DNA of 64,000 nucleotides from Lumbricus rubellus (GCA_945859605.1 OX243815.1:29536981-29600980), one strand, 5' to 3'; shown: positions 12,137-24,789, counted from the stretch's first letter. Made by a program: numbers and translations. The notes: generated from the letters alone by a model not told the origin.

Positions 12137-13038
12137 TAGGGCTGTTGATTTAATCGCGTTAACGCGTGCGATTAACGCGTTAAAAAATTTTGCGATTAAA
12201 AATTTTAACGCATTAATCGTACGCGATTAAAATGGAATCAGAGGCAGAAAACTCGTTTAAACGGAAGGCTCTTACTTAAAACTAGTGATACATTCTTTGG
12301 CAAATATTCCAAAAAGCAATTCTTTGCTAACATGCGTTAAACGCTAACGACGAGCAGCCGCATCGCATCGTCCACTAAAGTTGTTTCCTCACCCTGCCAG
12401 ACTACATTGGTTGAACTCCATGAGATGGCAAGACCAATGGATTTCAGGTTTCAAATGATGTTTATATATATGGACAACTGAGACGAGGTTTGGCAAGAAC
12501 CGCAACATCTTGTGAAAAATTGTGACTAAATAATGAAGTTCAATATTATATAGTAGACCTACTGTTGTTAATTAATAAGAGCATCCCTTTAACCGGCCAA
12601 TGTAAATAAACTGGTCTGCATATACAATTGGCTGAATAAATAATTAATTTTGATAGTCAGAAAACGGTTGTCTAATTTTCATTTAGGTCTATATCATTTT
12701 AATTAAAGGTGGCTCAAATGAAAAAATAACGGGAGTTTGAGGTTTTGACTTATTTGAACAGTGTTTCAATTCAATTCTGTCTGTCATACAAAACTGTTCA
12801 ATAAACTAAATGCAGATCAAATAGGCCTAAGCCTACTAAGCCAAAGGTTATTGAGTATGTTTGCAATAAAAATAATGCAATCAGTCATTAAAATTGTGTG
12901 CTTCAGGGGTCCTTAGAAAATAGTAAGATTAATATATTTGACGGAAATGTATTGCGATTAATTTGGCGTTAATTGCGATTAAAAAAATTAATCGCACGAT
13001 TAATTTCGATTAAAATTTTTAATCGAACAACAGCCCTA
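12137..13038. mobile_element. Non-autonomous hAT-type element, 902 bp
   Basis: The ends are TAGGGCTGTTG and CAACAGCCCTA, flanked on both sides by the exact 8-bp duplication ATATAGAC (12129-12136 and 13039-13046). The first and last roughly 100 bp are packed with GCGATTAA/TTAATCGC words, a subterminal array of the kind hAT transposases bind. No transposase frame is present. The 8-bp duplication and terminal sequence place it with hAT. Confidence 0.93.
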
Positions 13039-13046
13039 ATATAGAC

Positions 13047-13732
13047 CCTTTATAGGGCATATAGCCACAGATGACCTGCATGTGCCTAACATGTATGTGC
13101 TTTTGAGCACACTTTTCAGATTGGATAACGATATACAAACTAAACCCAAATTTGAATTGATTATCTTGTTTGTTTTGATATGCAATACATGTATACAAAA
13201 TAATTATATCGAAGGTGAAAGATCATTTGCATGTTGACTTAACTACAAAGACAGCGATTAAGCATTAAGCATAATAAATCTAAACAGTATAGAAAGACGG
13301 CAAAATTAATATAAACAGGAAAACGTTCGGAATCTCCATACAAAACCTCCGCAATAAATCTCCACAAAAACAAAACTGATTAGAACCGCAGACGTGATTT
13401 CTCTTTCCGGATAAACAGGCGCTCGGTATATAGGCTACATACAATGTTATACAATATATCATAGGAAACCGATCGCTTATACTTGAACTTTAAAGTGTTT
13501 CTGATTCAAGTACTGACGTGTCTGGCACGTAAATCTCAGATTATTCTTTCATTAGTCATTCTCTTTGAACGCCAAAAAGAAGTGCAACACCAAAGATTGA
13601 CTAATTTTGTGTGTTTAACCCCGATATAAGGAACCTATAATTATAGGCTTTTTAAGCCGATGCTATTGCTGATGCATGGTCTTCAAATGGCAATATGAAG
13701 AGAATAGTGTTAGATTCGGTTCACAGATACAC
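13047..13732. other. AT-rich stretch, nothing recognised
   Basis: No gene or repeat family is visible. Confidence 0.4.
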
Positions 13733-13757
13733 GCCCACGCGCACCCACCCACCCACC

Positions 13758-13800
<43 letters not shown>
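13733..13800. repeat. CACC then CA microsatellite
   Basis: About five CCCA units lead into about 17 CA units. Confidence 0.95.
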
Positions 13801-13802
<2 letters not shown>

Positions 13803-13879
13803 TATAAGTAAGCCATGTTTCGAATTAAGAAGAATTTGAAACCTTTCAAATTTCAATACTGCGCAGTGGAAGCTTTTAC

Positions 13880-14100
13880 TAGTGGTGTCGTCGTTGCCTT
13901 GGAGCCAGAAGGTTCGAGGTTCGAATCCACCTCGCCGCGTAAGGACCTTAGGCAAGTTCTTCACTCACAATTGCTCAGCGCTTCGGCGTGAAACTCCTAT
14001 ACAGTGTCCGCTCTGCATTCGGGAGCGCCTCTGAGTAGAGAGACCTTGAAGGGGCGCTATAACAAGACTTAGTGCACATACAAACAAACAAACAAACTTT
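13880..14100 (+). mobile_element. tRNA-derived SINE, copy with intact B-box
   Basis: The best copy in the window. It has the head GGTGTCGTCGTTGCCTTGGA, a B-box GGTTCGAATCC, the body phrase CAATTGCTCAGCGCTTCGGC, and the ending CTCTGAGTAGAGAGACCTTG then AAGGGGCGCTATAACAAG. It finishes in a CAAA-repeat tail at 14084-14097. The B-box supports origin from a tRNA gene and transcription by RNA polymerase III. Confidence 0.85.
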
Positions 14101-14860
14101 GATATTTATTGTATTAAATATAACATTAAAATTGTAGTCATGAAGAAGGCAGATGTATTATAAGCCCAGCTAATATGAAACAGTCGGGAGAGAAATTTTA
14201 TGTGCAGCCTGCAGCTGCCTGCTACAAGGCAAAGGAAAAAAACTGGCTGCAGGAGAAGTTCAGAAATGCATGGGAGTCTAACCACTTTAACACGGCCTAC
14301 ATAGATCTATATCATAAAAAGATATGGGAGGCTACAGCAGAGGACGTGTTTTGATCGGGTCTTATACGAACCCATGACTAATAAACAAGAACAGTGAAGT
14401 GTCGCGTAGACAGCCTGCAGCCCCCATCTCCCCCATTCGACTGGAAAGGGGAAGTGACTGTTTATTTCAATGGATTAGATTTACGCAGAGTGTTATGTCT
14501 GGCCATGCTTTCAAATCGCTGCATACGGTCTACGGGGAGACATCAAATCCTTCTTATAGACGGTGCACCAGTGACTAACATGTTGCGCATTTAAGGAGAT
14601 TGCTGTAGTTTAGGATTATTACGACACAAAGCAGGTCACGCCATAGACATGTAGGTCGTACAGATAAAAATTGTGTTGGCCATGGGTAGTACTTAAATTC
14701 AATATTTTGCAGATCAGATAAAGTAAATTATTTGGATCGCGCATAATTATGGTATATAGGCTATATCAATAATTTTGTAGGATCATATATATAAATATAT
14801 ATATATGTATATATATATAAGATCATTTATTATGTAATTCATTATATAATTATAAGATAG
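14101..14860. other. Intergenic stretch
   Basis: A 66-codon frame at 14394-14594 has no recognisable domain. TA-rich runs occur near 14786-14820. No gene is supported. Confidence 0.35.
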
Positions 14861-15235
14861 GCCTAAGATCAATTTAGCTAGCCTATTAGGCTACTTCATT
14901 TATGAGATCATATGTAAGATAATTAATTTATAAGATCGTTTATATATAAGATCACTTATGAGATCATTAATTAGATCATTTATAAAATCAATTAGGCAAA
15001 GGCCATTTTTGTAGGCTATAGGTCCCTCCCTATAGGATCATTTACTAGATCGTTTGTTAGATAATTTCCTCGCGATGGGCGCTATGTAAATTTTCAAAAT
15101 GAATGAACAAATGAACAATTACTGTATCCTCAATAAGATCATTTTTAGGACCATTTATAAGATCAATTTTGAGATCATGCACTGTATTATTCATAAGATC
15201 ATTTAAGAGATCATTTTATAAGATCATACATACAA
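14860..15235. repeat. Degenerate AGATCATTTATA iterations
   Basis: Roughly 15-20 irregularly spaced copies of a word close to TAAGATCATTTATA lie over about 375 bp. They are interrupted by a SINE 3' fragment at about 15069-15115, which reads GGGCGCTATGTAAATTTTC followed by an AATGAACA-like tail. This looks like an old, decayed short-unit tandem array. Confidence 0.7.
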
Positions 15236-15692
15236 GATTCTGCTGGCCATATTAATCGCGTCGTGCTGATAAGATCGTCCAAAGACGAAAACCGACAGAT
15301 AATAATTTCGATCAGAATTGAAAAGCAAGAACAGAACGAAATTATCGCATATCAGGAGAAACAGATAAGATGCCGGTCTTATAGGCTGTCGGGATAAAAT
15401 TATATCGATCAATGGAATATTATGACGTCAGATTAATTTCTCTAGCGATATACGAATATTCACTTTGTTCGATCGAGCAGATTTTACAGCATATTAGTCG
15501 CAGAGGGGTTAAGCGACATCGCACGAGCTTTACGACAGCCATCAATATATGGAATCTTTATATAGATGGCCAGTTATGATTGCTGCTGCTGGTTTTAACG
15601 ACCAGATATTCTCTGTACGTTCTCTGCAGCTGTCGATTTCCTGCCCTGCATTCGGTCTGCTCGCAACTTCCTGTCATGACTGCATCATCAAC

Positions 15693-15750
15693 GGCGTCGT
15701 CGTCATCATCATCGTCGTCGTCGTCATCATCGTCGTCGTCGTCGTCGTTT
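15693..15750. repeat. TCG/TCA trinucleotide repeat
   Basis: An imperfect (TCG/TCA)n tract that reads as poly-Ser, poly-Asp or poly-Val depending on frame. No flanking gene is recognised. Confidence 0.92.
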
Positions 15751-15839
15751 CCTATGCGTCCACATTTTACGACGTAGAAATCTCGACACGTTTCGCTACT
15801 CTCGCTCCGATAATCTCTGTTTTCGATCGCCACCGCTGA

Positions 15840-16451
15840 AGCTTATCCTTTAAGTAATTGCTTAAGTGACCTAATTGCTTAAGTGACCTCTGCGGAAGTT
15901 CAGCCTCGTTCTCAACGAACACAAGCAGACGACCTCACCCCCCTAAAAGTTTTGGCGCCAATCGTAATAGAGATAAATGCAAAAATCGATTGCTACAATC
16001 ATGTAGATCACTACCATCGATTAAATCAATGACACATTTGATGTGTCTGTTGTGCCTGTAAAGTCGCAATCTTTAATCGATTCCATTTATAATATCATGA
16101 GTCGTTGTTGCTCTCAATAGCAGCAATCACTAAAATCCATTTGGATGTTTGTCTGCGCATGCGCACTGCTGAATGAACAATGAACATTTCCGAATGTGGT
16201 TTTCATAAAGGAAAGGATCTAACACAGATTAGCCGTGAAAGATGCGTATACTCTCAGTCATCCAAACAAAATACGCATATAAACACATCTGGCGGGCACT
16301 TCCTATTCTGTTTGTACACGGAACACAGCCAGACATCTCTGCTTAATATGCAATACGAAACTATAGTGTCCTGCTGACGATGCTCATGCAACTGTCTATT
16401 ATTGCTGAAGAATTTATCTGCAACCGTACATCTTCCTTAGCTCGATGTCTG

Positions 16452-16483
<32 letters not shown>

Positions 16484-17853
16484 TTCGCCGACATACAGCA
16501 GGACTAAAACAGACTACCAAGCAGGCGATCTGTTTTGCCTGGAAATCAATTTCTTCAGATGACAGGTTTGTTCCATTATTGAAAGTATTATAGGAAATGC
16601 CCCAGACGTAAATTGTCTGACGCGATATTACAAAAGCATTGTTTCCAGATTTATGGCCTACAGCCAGAGCCAGATATAACAAAGACTCAGGATGCATGGA
16701 TGTGTTCTTAGCGCATGTAACCAAGATAGAGGATGCATGCTTTTCTCAGTCGTATCGTTTAAAATCAATTAGTCATAGTCGCAGGTAGAAATTGCTCGAC
16801 AATTATTAATAATTGTCGTTCCTTCAGGCTGTTAATGCACGTTTGAAGTCATTTTTTATCGCTATCACCTTCGATGAATTATTTGATTGTTGTGGACACT
16901 GTTCGGAAGATTGATAACAAATACCCGAGCGTTGCAAGTATAGATCTATATAGACTATGCACTCTTGAGGGTCATGTGATGATGCACAATTGTACATGTT
17001 ACTAACAGGACGGCGTTGAATTGCAGAGTTGGAAAGGTCGTAATCGTAATCTCCAAACTTCGAAAAGAAGACTTAAGAACATGCATGTGACATTAAGAAA
17101 GACCATAGGGTGACCCTTCAAAGTCTCAAACCCAAGGCAATTCTCACCATGAAAGAGATTTATATAAGGAGAGACCACAGCGAAGCTTTTGTGCTGTTTA
17201 TCATGTGCATGGATGTTCTGATTGTGGGAGCAACAGTGTATACCAGCATCTGTCTGTCCGTCCATCTGTCTGTCTGTCTATAGCTGCCTGTCTGTCAGTG
17301 TGTGTCTGCGTGTCTTTCCGTCTGTGTGTCTGTCCGTCTGTGTGTCTGTCCGTCCGTCTGTGTGTCTGTGACAGTCTGTCTCTGTTTAACTTCTTAGACA
17401 CGAAATAGCGCCGTCCTATAGCGTTTTTCCGAAGGAGTCACAATATATCTACAAAAATACATAATATAGGCTAACTGAATGCGTTCATCTTTGTCCTCAA
17501 CTTGATCTATTTGTCCGCCCGTGTCCGTTATTTGTCCTGCCTATCCTTCTATAATCTCCCATTATATATAGATGCTCCCCATTCTGTTCGATGCATACCT
17601 TAACCCATGCACCCCATTAATTAATCAGCACACGACGGCTCACGAAAACCAATCCACAAATCAAGTCCCATTCCAAGAATTAATGTTCTTCGTTAAACAG
17701 TGTAACTGGACGTTCCTTAAAGCACTGCTTTTAGAGGAAGTCAGCCTTTTTCACCAATACAAAAAAGCACCGTAGACCTTTTCTAGGCCTACATAATATA
17801 TTTATAATCGTTTAGATCTAACGAAAAAGAAGCAAAATTGAGCTGGTAAACTG
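15840..17853. other. Intergenic stretch with CTGT-type repeats
   Basis: Contains a CTGT run at about 16449-16483 and an imperfect CTGT/TCCG tract at about 17248-17385. I see no gene. Confidence 0.45.
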
Positions 17854-18282
17854 GTTCCCGGACAATTCGGACCGGCCAATTCGGACCGAACAATTCTTAG
17901 CAGCCCAAATTCGTGATGGGACTTCTCCATCATCCAAAATGTATACTGTCGAAACTAATATTAATCTGACACCTCACTATAGGGAGTATAGGCCTATCTC
18001 GGGCATAAAAAATCTATGGGCCTATAGGTATGAAACTTACATTGATCTAAATTAGATGCCTATAAGTTGATAATTTACAACATTTAGCTACTAATTTCAG
18101 CGTCTTATTTCTGTTATTGGATAAATTTGAAAAGATCAGACAATATTTGCTTGGTGCCATATAATTACATGTATATTTCATACCATTGATAAATAAAAGT
18201 TTCATAGCCGTAAGAGCAATGTTTTAACATGCACTCCGAATTGTCCGGTCCGAATTGTCCGGCGCCGAATTGTCCGGACACC
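17854..18282. mobile_element. TIR element with exact 9-bp target duplication
   Basis: GGTAAACTG directly flanks both ends (17845-17853 and 18283-18291). The termini are inverted copies around TCCGGACAATTCGG. Each end repeats the word two or three times (GAATTGTCCGG, ACCGGCCAATTCGG), making iterated subterminal repeats. The 429-bp body has no transposase. A 9-bp duplication fits Mutator-like elements best; other superfamilies that make 8-9 bp duplications are possible. Confidence 0.85.
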
Positions 18283-18596
18283 GGTAAACTGCATGCAGTC
18301 TGCTGTAGCCTATAACATCTCCAAGAAATTCAAAAAATAGTGTCGGAAAATTGTGCATGTCAATCGTATTAGGATAATTAGGTGCTTGTGCGATAATGTT
18401 TAGGAATAGCATTAACGGTCCACTGTCTTGACTGCATGCATGGAGCAAAGACTTACCCATGTGAAGCATTCTTCTTCCCACCCAATCACACCACAACGCA
18501 TGGTTAGCGCAAAAGTTCCACAGCACAGCAACGCTGCATCATAACATGTCAGACTGGTTTTGATGACGTGAAGATATGACGACAACTCATGTTCTG

Positions 18597-18730
18597 GTCA
18601 CAACTGCTGCTGCTGCTGCAGCAGACGGAACCAGCGGCTGGTTTCCATGGCAACCGAACTCCAAACGAACTTGATGATCCGAGCATCATCATCATCATCA
18701 TCATCATCGTCATCATCATCATCATCGTCC
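18597..18730. repeat. CTG and ATC trinucleotide repeats
   Basis: A short CTG run at 18604-18621 and an imperfect ATC/GTC tract at about 18684-18730. The poly-Asp or poly-Ile frames are artefacts. Confidence 0.9.
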
Positions 18731-20257
18731 CATCTAATCCAAGCACTTTTTGCCTGCAGAGGGGTGAAATATATCGAGGCGCGGTCCATGTGGCAATCAG
18801 GTCAGTGGTGAGTTAGAGAGGTCAGTCGGAGAGTTAACCAAGTGAGCGACGGGTCCGACGAACCTTTGCTGGCGCACCTGCTAACGGGTTGAAGAACCTT
18901 CGCATGCATGCAGACAAGTCCACGTCTTATAACCGAATTGGCACATTCGCGTGCAAGTCGTTTGGCGGCAACACAGCAAGTGCGTTGAGTACACCGTGCT
19001 ATTGGCAGCAATGCACATGCACAGTTCCCGAAGGCTGTGGTTGTTGGTCGCTGCGTGCGGGCTTAAAAGGCGATATATGGCTTTGAAACGATGAGACGTA
19101 GGCCTATACTTAGGGATAGTATATCGCATGCAGTATAATACCCGCTATATGGTCTTCTTGCATGGAGCTGGTGCGCCCAATTGCAGGATTTTATATACCG
19201 CGTACATTACATTTGACTAAACTAACCAGACGATGGCACACATGTACAGTGTTGTACACGCACATAGACACACTGACACATGTGTAGGCTAGTTACTCGT
19301 GAAAAAATCATTTTGCGAAGACCTCGTTCATATAATTCTAATTCTGAAAGTCTTTATTTCTGCCGTTTGAGTATATCTTTAATGCTTTCCCATTGGTACA
19401 TACTGCGAACACTCTATAATGCATTTACTGTAATATGGGTCTATACTATTTCTTTATGACCATCTGTAGCGTTTGTTCATTGGCAATAGTTGCGATAGTT
19501 AGAATTTGCGATAGTATAATAGGCCATTAGTGCATGCGTTTGAATAAGTAGTCTTTCCTCTGCAAGCAACAGCGGCGTTATCCTCCCCGGTATCTGCTTA
19601 CTAACGTGTATACACCTTTATAAATAACAATCTTGTATAACAAAAGGCTCCAAGAAGTCCAGAGCGCCCTGTATTTGACCCAGTGTAGTCGATGTATACA
19701 CAAACTGCATGCTAAGACGACAGAGCGTCTAAACTCTTGATTCTATATAGAGCATATAAACCGATATATATATATGTATATAATTATATACACGTATGTA
19801 ATTATATATACTATGTAATTACACACATATATATACCAGATTATATAATTATATATACACTAAATCGTCATGGTTAATGCGGTCGGTCACAAAACAGAAG
19901 TGCAAGATTGTGGGTCACCACAACAATTCAGGTCACAACCGAAGATTCGATGCTAATAATTTTATAGCACGTTTCTGATCATCTACATGTATAGCCTACT
20001 GCACTCGGAAGTGCATCACTTTTACTTACCCCATTATTATAGTGGTGCACAACTGCACATGTGCAAAAGTCAATACAATTATAATACAATTCAATTCAAT
20101 ACAAAGTTATGCACACTAACATGAGTAGGCCTACCGGTAGTTTCGAATGATCTGTCCAGAGTGTTTGGCCCTTTTTCACGATTAGACAATTATATACCTA
20201 TTATATAATGCAGTGGAATTTTTCCTTTGCATGTGTGGGGTAACCCTACAGTATGAG
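18731..20257. other. Intergenic stretch
   Basis: No gene recognised. TA-rich sequence lies at 19755-19860. Confidence 0.4.
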
Positions 20258-20406
20258 CATAGGCGCAACCACCCTATGGGACCCACGGGACGCGCCCCCC
20301 CAACTTTTGAGTGGTCCCTAACTTTATTATTATGGTCCCCCCAACTTTTAGGACGTGATTCATTATGGTCCCCCCCCCCAACTTTTAGGACGTGATTGCA
20401 CCTATG
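20258..20406. mobile_element. Miniature hAT-type element, CATAGG family, copy 1
   Basis: 149 bp with ends CATAGGCGCAA and TTGCACCTATG, flanked by the exact 8-bp duplication AGTATGAG. Inside, CCCAACTTTTAGGACGTGAT is repeated in tandem. A second copy with its own duplication is at 60315-60462, which independently confirms the boundaries. Confidence 0.93.
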
Positions 20407-20649
20407 AGTATGAGGGCCCTGTTCGGTCGAACATGTCTATAAATGCCTTAATCCGCCTCCGTCTGTAGTGAGCTTACTTTCCTGGCTTTCACAATTCACA
20501 CGGGCATACATATAGGTTGCAATTTGTACAGACTTGTAAGTTGCCTTCATTTGCATAAGCGTACATCCCTAGTACTACATCAGAGACACAGGCGGAGGCT
20601 ATTTCATCTTCCACTCGCCATATATGTGCATGCGCATAGGCCCCACGCC

Positions 20650-21008
20650 CAGGGGCGGATCCAGGGGGCAATCCGGCCATGGCCCCCATTTGAAACTGCC
20701 ATGGGACGTGGCCCCCCCCCATTCGGTTTGAAATTAGCGATACGAATAGAGTTGTCATGGCATATTGCCCACCCTCCCATTAAGAAAATTGCATGGGACG
20801 TGGCCCAACCATTCGGTTTTCGGCTGGAGGACTAAAAAAGGTCATCAACTTTTTGGCGGATGAAAAGTACTTTTTTCCTCAGCCAAAGACCGATGACTTA
20901 AAAAAAGGTCATCAACTTTTGTGGCGACCAACGACGAAATTTTTTCCCCTGTCCCAAGATCAAAGATTTTGGCCCCCACCCCTTGGAACAGTTCTGGATC
21001 CGCCACTG
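20650..21008. mobile_element. Non-autonomous hAT-type element, GGCGGATCCAG family
   Basis: 359 bp with ends CAGGGGCGGATCCAG and CTGGATCCGCCACTG and the exact duplication CCCACGCC (20642-20649 and 21009-21016). The interior holds two copies of a module with an A run followed by GGTCATCAACTTTT, related to modules at 23930-24110 and 30335-30375. Confidence 0.93.
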
Positions 21009-21016
21009 CCCACGCC

Positions 21017-21382
21017 TACACGTATTATAGGCCTAGGCCTACGTCATACTGCGTCATGAAATGCGTTGGGCTGACTTAGACCCACAGCGTTTACATCGTA
21101 GCAATTCCCATGAATGATTATTCTGCCACATCGCATTCAGTCCTCAATCACGGTGCATCGTAATACATCGTATCGCATTGCGTCACATAACAACATCGCA
21201 TTGCATCTCATTTCCTGCCGACAGTGGCGAGCATTTTATTGGATGCTCCATTGAAAGAGAGCGCAGTCTTAATGCCGCATAGATTTATGGGATAATGATT
21301 GAGGCGCCCCCTGTCGAGAGGTCGTTTTCTACGCAGATGCATGTTGAGTTGCGTTGAGTTAGCAGGATTCTCGGACCCCCAT
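21017..21382. other. Short intergenic stretch
   Basis: No feature recognised apart from irregular CATCG-rich sequence near 21147-21205. Confidence 0.35.
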
Positions 21383-21496
21383 CCTCCTCCTCCTCCTCCT
21401 CCTCCTCCTCCTCCTCGGATCTCTTCTCCTCCTCCTTCTCCTCCACTTCCTCCTCCCCCTCCTCCTCCTCCTTCTCCTCTATCTCCTCCTCTTCCT
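21383..21496. repeat. CTC-rich trinucleotide tract
   Basis: A pure CTC run at 21383-21415 is followed by an imperfect CTC/TTC tract. The poly-Pro and Gly-rich frames across it are artefacts. Confidence 0.92.
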
Positions 21497-21649
21497 ATAA
21501 ACTCTCTGGGTCGGTTATGCAGTGGGCTATAAACGAGTGCAGATCGGTTCAGGATTGGGGCGCAAGAGCACATTGCAAACACAGAGAACGAGAGAATGGC
21601 CATGAGTAGCAGGACTGGGAAAGAGGGGGCTATAGGTTCAAGGACAGTG

Positions 21650-21724
21650 TTATTATTATTGTTATTATTTTTGCTATTATTATTGTTATTACTACTATTA
21701 TTATTACCACTATTACTATTATTA
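21650..21724. repeat. TTA trinucleotide tract
   Basis: An imperfect ATT/TTA repeat of about 75 bp that reads as poly-Leu or poly-Asn. Confidence 0.92.
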
Positions 21725-21789
21725 GTGACAGACAGACACACACAGACACAGATCTGTCAGACAAAAATTGGCGGAAATGATTCCGAATA

Positions 21790-23371
21790 GCCTACATTAT
21801 TCGAATAACCCTAAGTAGTATACCCTAAGTTTACTTTTCGAGATAGGCTATATTGACCACCACAGAATAGTGGCTTTATGCATGAATGATGTCTGCAATT
21901 ACTGGCGCTGCTCTTAGATCTACAATTCTACATGTATCTATCAATCGTAACACGTGAACAGCAAAGCCTTTCTTCCTTGAAAAGTCTTCAATAATTTTAG
22001 TTCTCTGTGGTGTGAATAAAGACCGGAAGATACGGACCAGATTTATGTTCGAAATATCTAGCATCATTGCGATGATGCGATGCATTATTAAGTAGAGAAG
22101 AGTTATTCTTTCATGAATGATGCGTTTCCGGCCGCACGATCAGGCAAGGACGGACAGAGGGCGGACGGATGAAGGACTATTATATATAGTGTAGTCCTAT
22201 ATACGAATAAACGGGCAGACAGACGAAGGCCTATACATAACTGTAGTCCTATACGGACCGATGAATGAAGGCCATACTGTATAGTCCTACGGACGGGCGG
22301 ACGTATACATGGACGAAACTGCAAATCACTTCATCGTTGGGTATACATGTACAATTGTACACCTTAATCCTGTATTGAAATCAGTCGCATAGGCCTAACT
22401 GTCAACTTCTGACTTCTAAAGCGCCACTTGATAATGAAACGCAAGGCATCAGCTTATTCACGTGCGCTGAAACAAAGCACACATGCATGCATCATTTCAA
22501 GGTTTCTGCCTCTTTTCATTCACCTCTCATCATCCATTCAAGAGGAAAGCAGACAGTAGTGCTTTCCGTCCGTTTCTTCTGCTGATTCCGTTCATCTTAA
22601 TTCCTTCCAATAAATTGTCTTCAGACTTCAGTATAGTTAATGTTTAATGACGCCGTGCCATATCAAATATCGTGAACGGGACCCTCATCATTTATGCAGG
22701 CTTGGGACTGGCACTTTCTTGAGTGTAGCCTATACGGACGAACAGTGGCAAAATTAATGTCTTCAGACTCGAGTTTCCTCCATAACTGCACAAAACCAGG
22801 GAATTATTAGCTGTCTATTATAAACCTCTTCTACACGATTCTCACCAGCATCCATGATTCTTTCTGCAGTGCGCTTCATTGTTTGTCCCAATTTCTGCGG
22901 TATATCGATTTCCACGTTTATTTACCAACCTCATAATTATTTCTAGCTCTTTCGAGTATCTTCTTCCTTTTGGCCCACGTATATAATGACAAACACACAT
23001 GTTGTATCTATATGCAAGTATCTATATGCCATATTATATACACTGCATTAATCAATGTCTCTAAGACGAAAGGCATGTTTCCAACTGTAGCTCAAGTCCC
23101 ACGTCGCAGAAGAATTTCGAGGCGTGACACGGTGACAGAGAGCTACTAGCAGAGAGCACTGGCGCGTTTGTGAGTTTCGTATATGACCAGCTGGATGTAA
23201 TCTAAGATAAAGAACCGACACCGCTTAGCAAACGACGACGGCGATCGACGGGGATTTAAATGTCGTCTATACGTCTGCATGGAAATGAAATCTTTTGAAC
23301 ATGATCGCCGCAAAAACAAACTCGAGACACGATCGCGAACCTCTGTTGACATTTCACAGAAACTCTGACAG
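21790..23371. other. Intergenic stretch with a degenerate tandem repeat
   Basis: At about 22140-22320 a unit of roughly 60 bp built on GAAGG-CTATA and TAGTCCTATACGGACG is repeated about three times with heavy divergence. No gene is supported elsewhere in the stretch. Confidence 0.45.
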
Positions 23372-23397
23372 CTGCTGCTGCTGCTGCTGCTGCTGCT
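23372..23397. repeat. GCT trinucleotide repeat
   Basis: About eight CTG units with no supported coding context. Confidence 0.9.
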
Positions 23398-23577
23398 ATA
23401 ATCGCTCGCGTCACCCGATCCGACGTAAGATGCAAAAGCAGACTTTCTTTCATCCGTCCGTCAAGTATAGTATAAGACTTAGCATAGTAACCAAAGCCTG
23501 TGTCCAAGATCAGTGCCTCGCATGCCACGAACGGATTAGAGACAGAACCAATTACATATGGATTCCATATTGAGTCG

Positions 23578-23720
23578 GAGAGATGGCTGATGGTAAGACG
23601 GTAAGACGCTGACATGAAGATCAGAAGGACGTGGGTTCGATACCCGCTAGCCCATTAGGCTGAATCACCCTGTAACTCTTAGCGGGCAACTGTAAAACGA
23701 TCAGTAAGACAGGTGCGCCT
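23578..23720 (+). mobile_element. tRNA-like SINE of a second family
   Basis: A-box-like TGGCTGATGGTAAGACG lies about 30 bp before a B-box in GTGGGTTCGATACCCGC. The downstream phrase AGCGGGCAACTGTAAAACGA is unlike the main SINE body, so this is a separate family or a decayed tRNA-derived repeat. I find no closed cloverleaf and do not call a tRNA. Confidence 0.5.
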
Positions 23721-23791
23721 TGCATGCAGCCATAAGTTAAATTCGACCCTTGCTAAAAAAACATTTATCAACTGTTACAGTAGGGCCTACT

Positions 23792-24154
23792 CATAGGCGT
23801 AGGAGACGGGGGTCCAGGGGGGGGGGGCAAATGCCCCCCCCCCCCAAATTTCGGGCAAGTCTGGTTTTTCGGGCAAGCATCCCGGGAAAAGTAAAAAATG
23901 TATTAAGAAATTTCGGAATTTCGACCGGAGGACTAAAAAAAAAAAGGTCGTCAGATTTTTTTGGGCGGAAAAGTAAGGGAATTTTCGGGCAATCTCGACC
24001 GGACGACTAAAAAAAAAAAAGGGCGTCAGATTTTTTCTGGCGGAAAAAGTCAAAAGTTACGGGAATTTTCGGCCGGACAGAAAAAAGTCTTCAGATTTTT
24101 CCGGCAAAAGTTAAACTTTCCCCCCCCACTCCTGAAATGTCCCCTACGCCTATG
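23792..24154. mobile_element. Non-autonomous hAT-type element, CATAGGCGTAGG family
   Basis: 363 bp with ends CATAGGCGTAGG and CCCCTACGCCTATG, flanked by the exact duplication GGCCTACT (23784-23791 and 24155-24162). Inside are three tandem copies of a module: TTTCG-C-GGA-GACT, an A run, G(G)TCGTCAGATTTTTT, then GGCGGAAAA. Confidence 0.93.
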
Positions 24155-24256
24155 GGCCTACTGTAACAACTTGAATTAACTAACTAGACGAATAGGCCTA
24201 CACGTAAAAACGAGTGAGCATACCATTAAGGATAAAGTGAAAGTCAAACCAACCAA

Positions 24257-24328
24257 CCAGCAGACCAACCGGCCAGCAGACCAACCAGCCAGCAGACCAA
24301 CCAGCCAGCAGACCAACCAGCCAGCCAA
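24257..24328. repeat. 16-bp tandem repeat
   Basis: Four copies of CCAGCAGACCAACCAG with one substitution, plus a partial unit. Confidence 0.92.
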
Positions 24329-24365
24329 CGACGAGTAAATGGTTGAGTTAGAATGACAAACTTAC

Positions 24366-24478
24366 CGACCGACCGAATTGACCGAATTGACCGAATTGAC
24401 CGAATTGACCGAATTGACCGAATTGACCAAATTGACCGAATTGACCGAATTGACCAAATTGACTGAATTGACCGAACT
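24366..24478. repeat. 9-bp tandem repeat (GACCGAATT)
   Basis: About twelve units of GACCGAATT with occasional A for G. The unit is a multiple of three, so it leaves a Thr-Glu-Leu repeat frame open (24378-24599), which I do not take as a gene. Confidence 0.95.
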
Positions 24479-24789
24479 GTCGGACTCGGTCATGAATGGT
24501 GAGTCCTTGGCGGATGTCACGATTAATTATGGTCTCCTTCCGATGGTGTCATTATGTATAATACGTGACATAGGCCTACGTCGAAGGTCTCGAGGATAGA
24601 GAAGAGGAGAAAAGTATATTGTGTAACGAGGCTAATAATTGTCTGATCTCATGGTTGGAACAGATGGCAGAAGAGACAGAGACAGACGGATGAGCTTATT
24701 AGACATGAATTATAGAGGGACTATCTATAAATATATCTGCATATATATATACTCGTACATTACATATATATATATATATATATATTTAA

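Noticed and set aside
15558..15833. Frames with poly-Asp or poly-Val
   Set aside because: They come from the TCG/TCA repeat. The flanks show no gene.
23578..23660. tRNA gene at the GTGGGTTCGATACCC box
   Set aside because: The T arm is plausible but there is no pairing acceptor stem. It is better described as a tRNA-derived SINE.
24378..24599. Thr-Glu-Leu repeat frame
   Set aside because: A 9-bp tandem repeat keeps the frame open, and no exon signals surround it.
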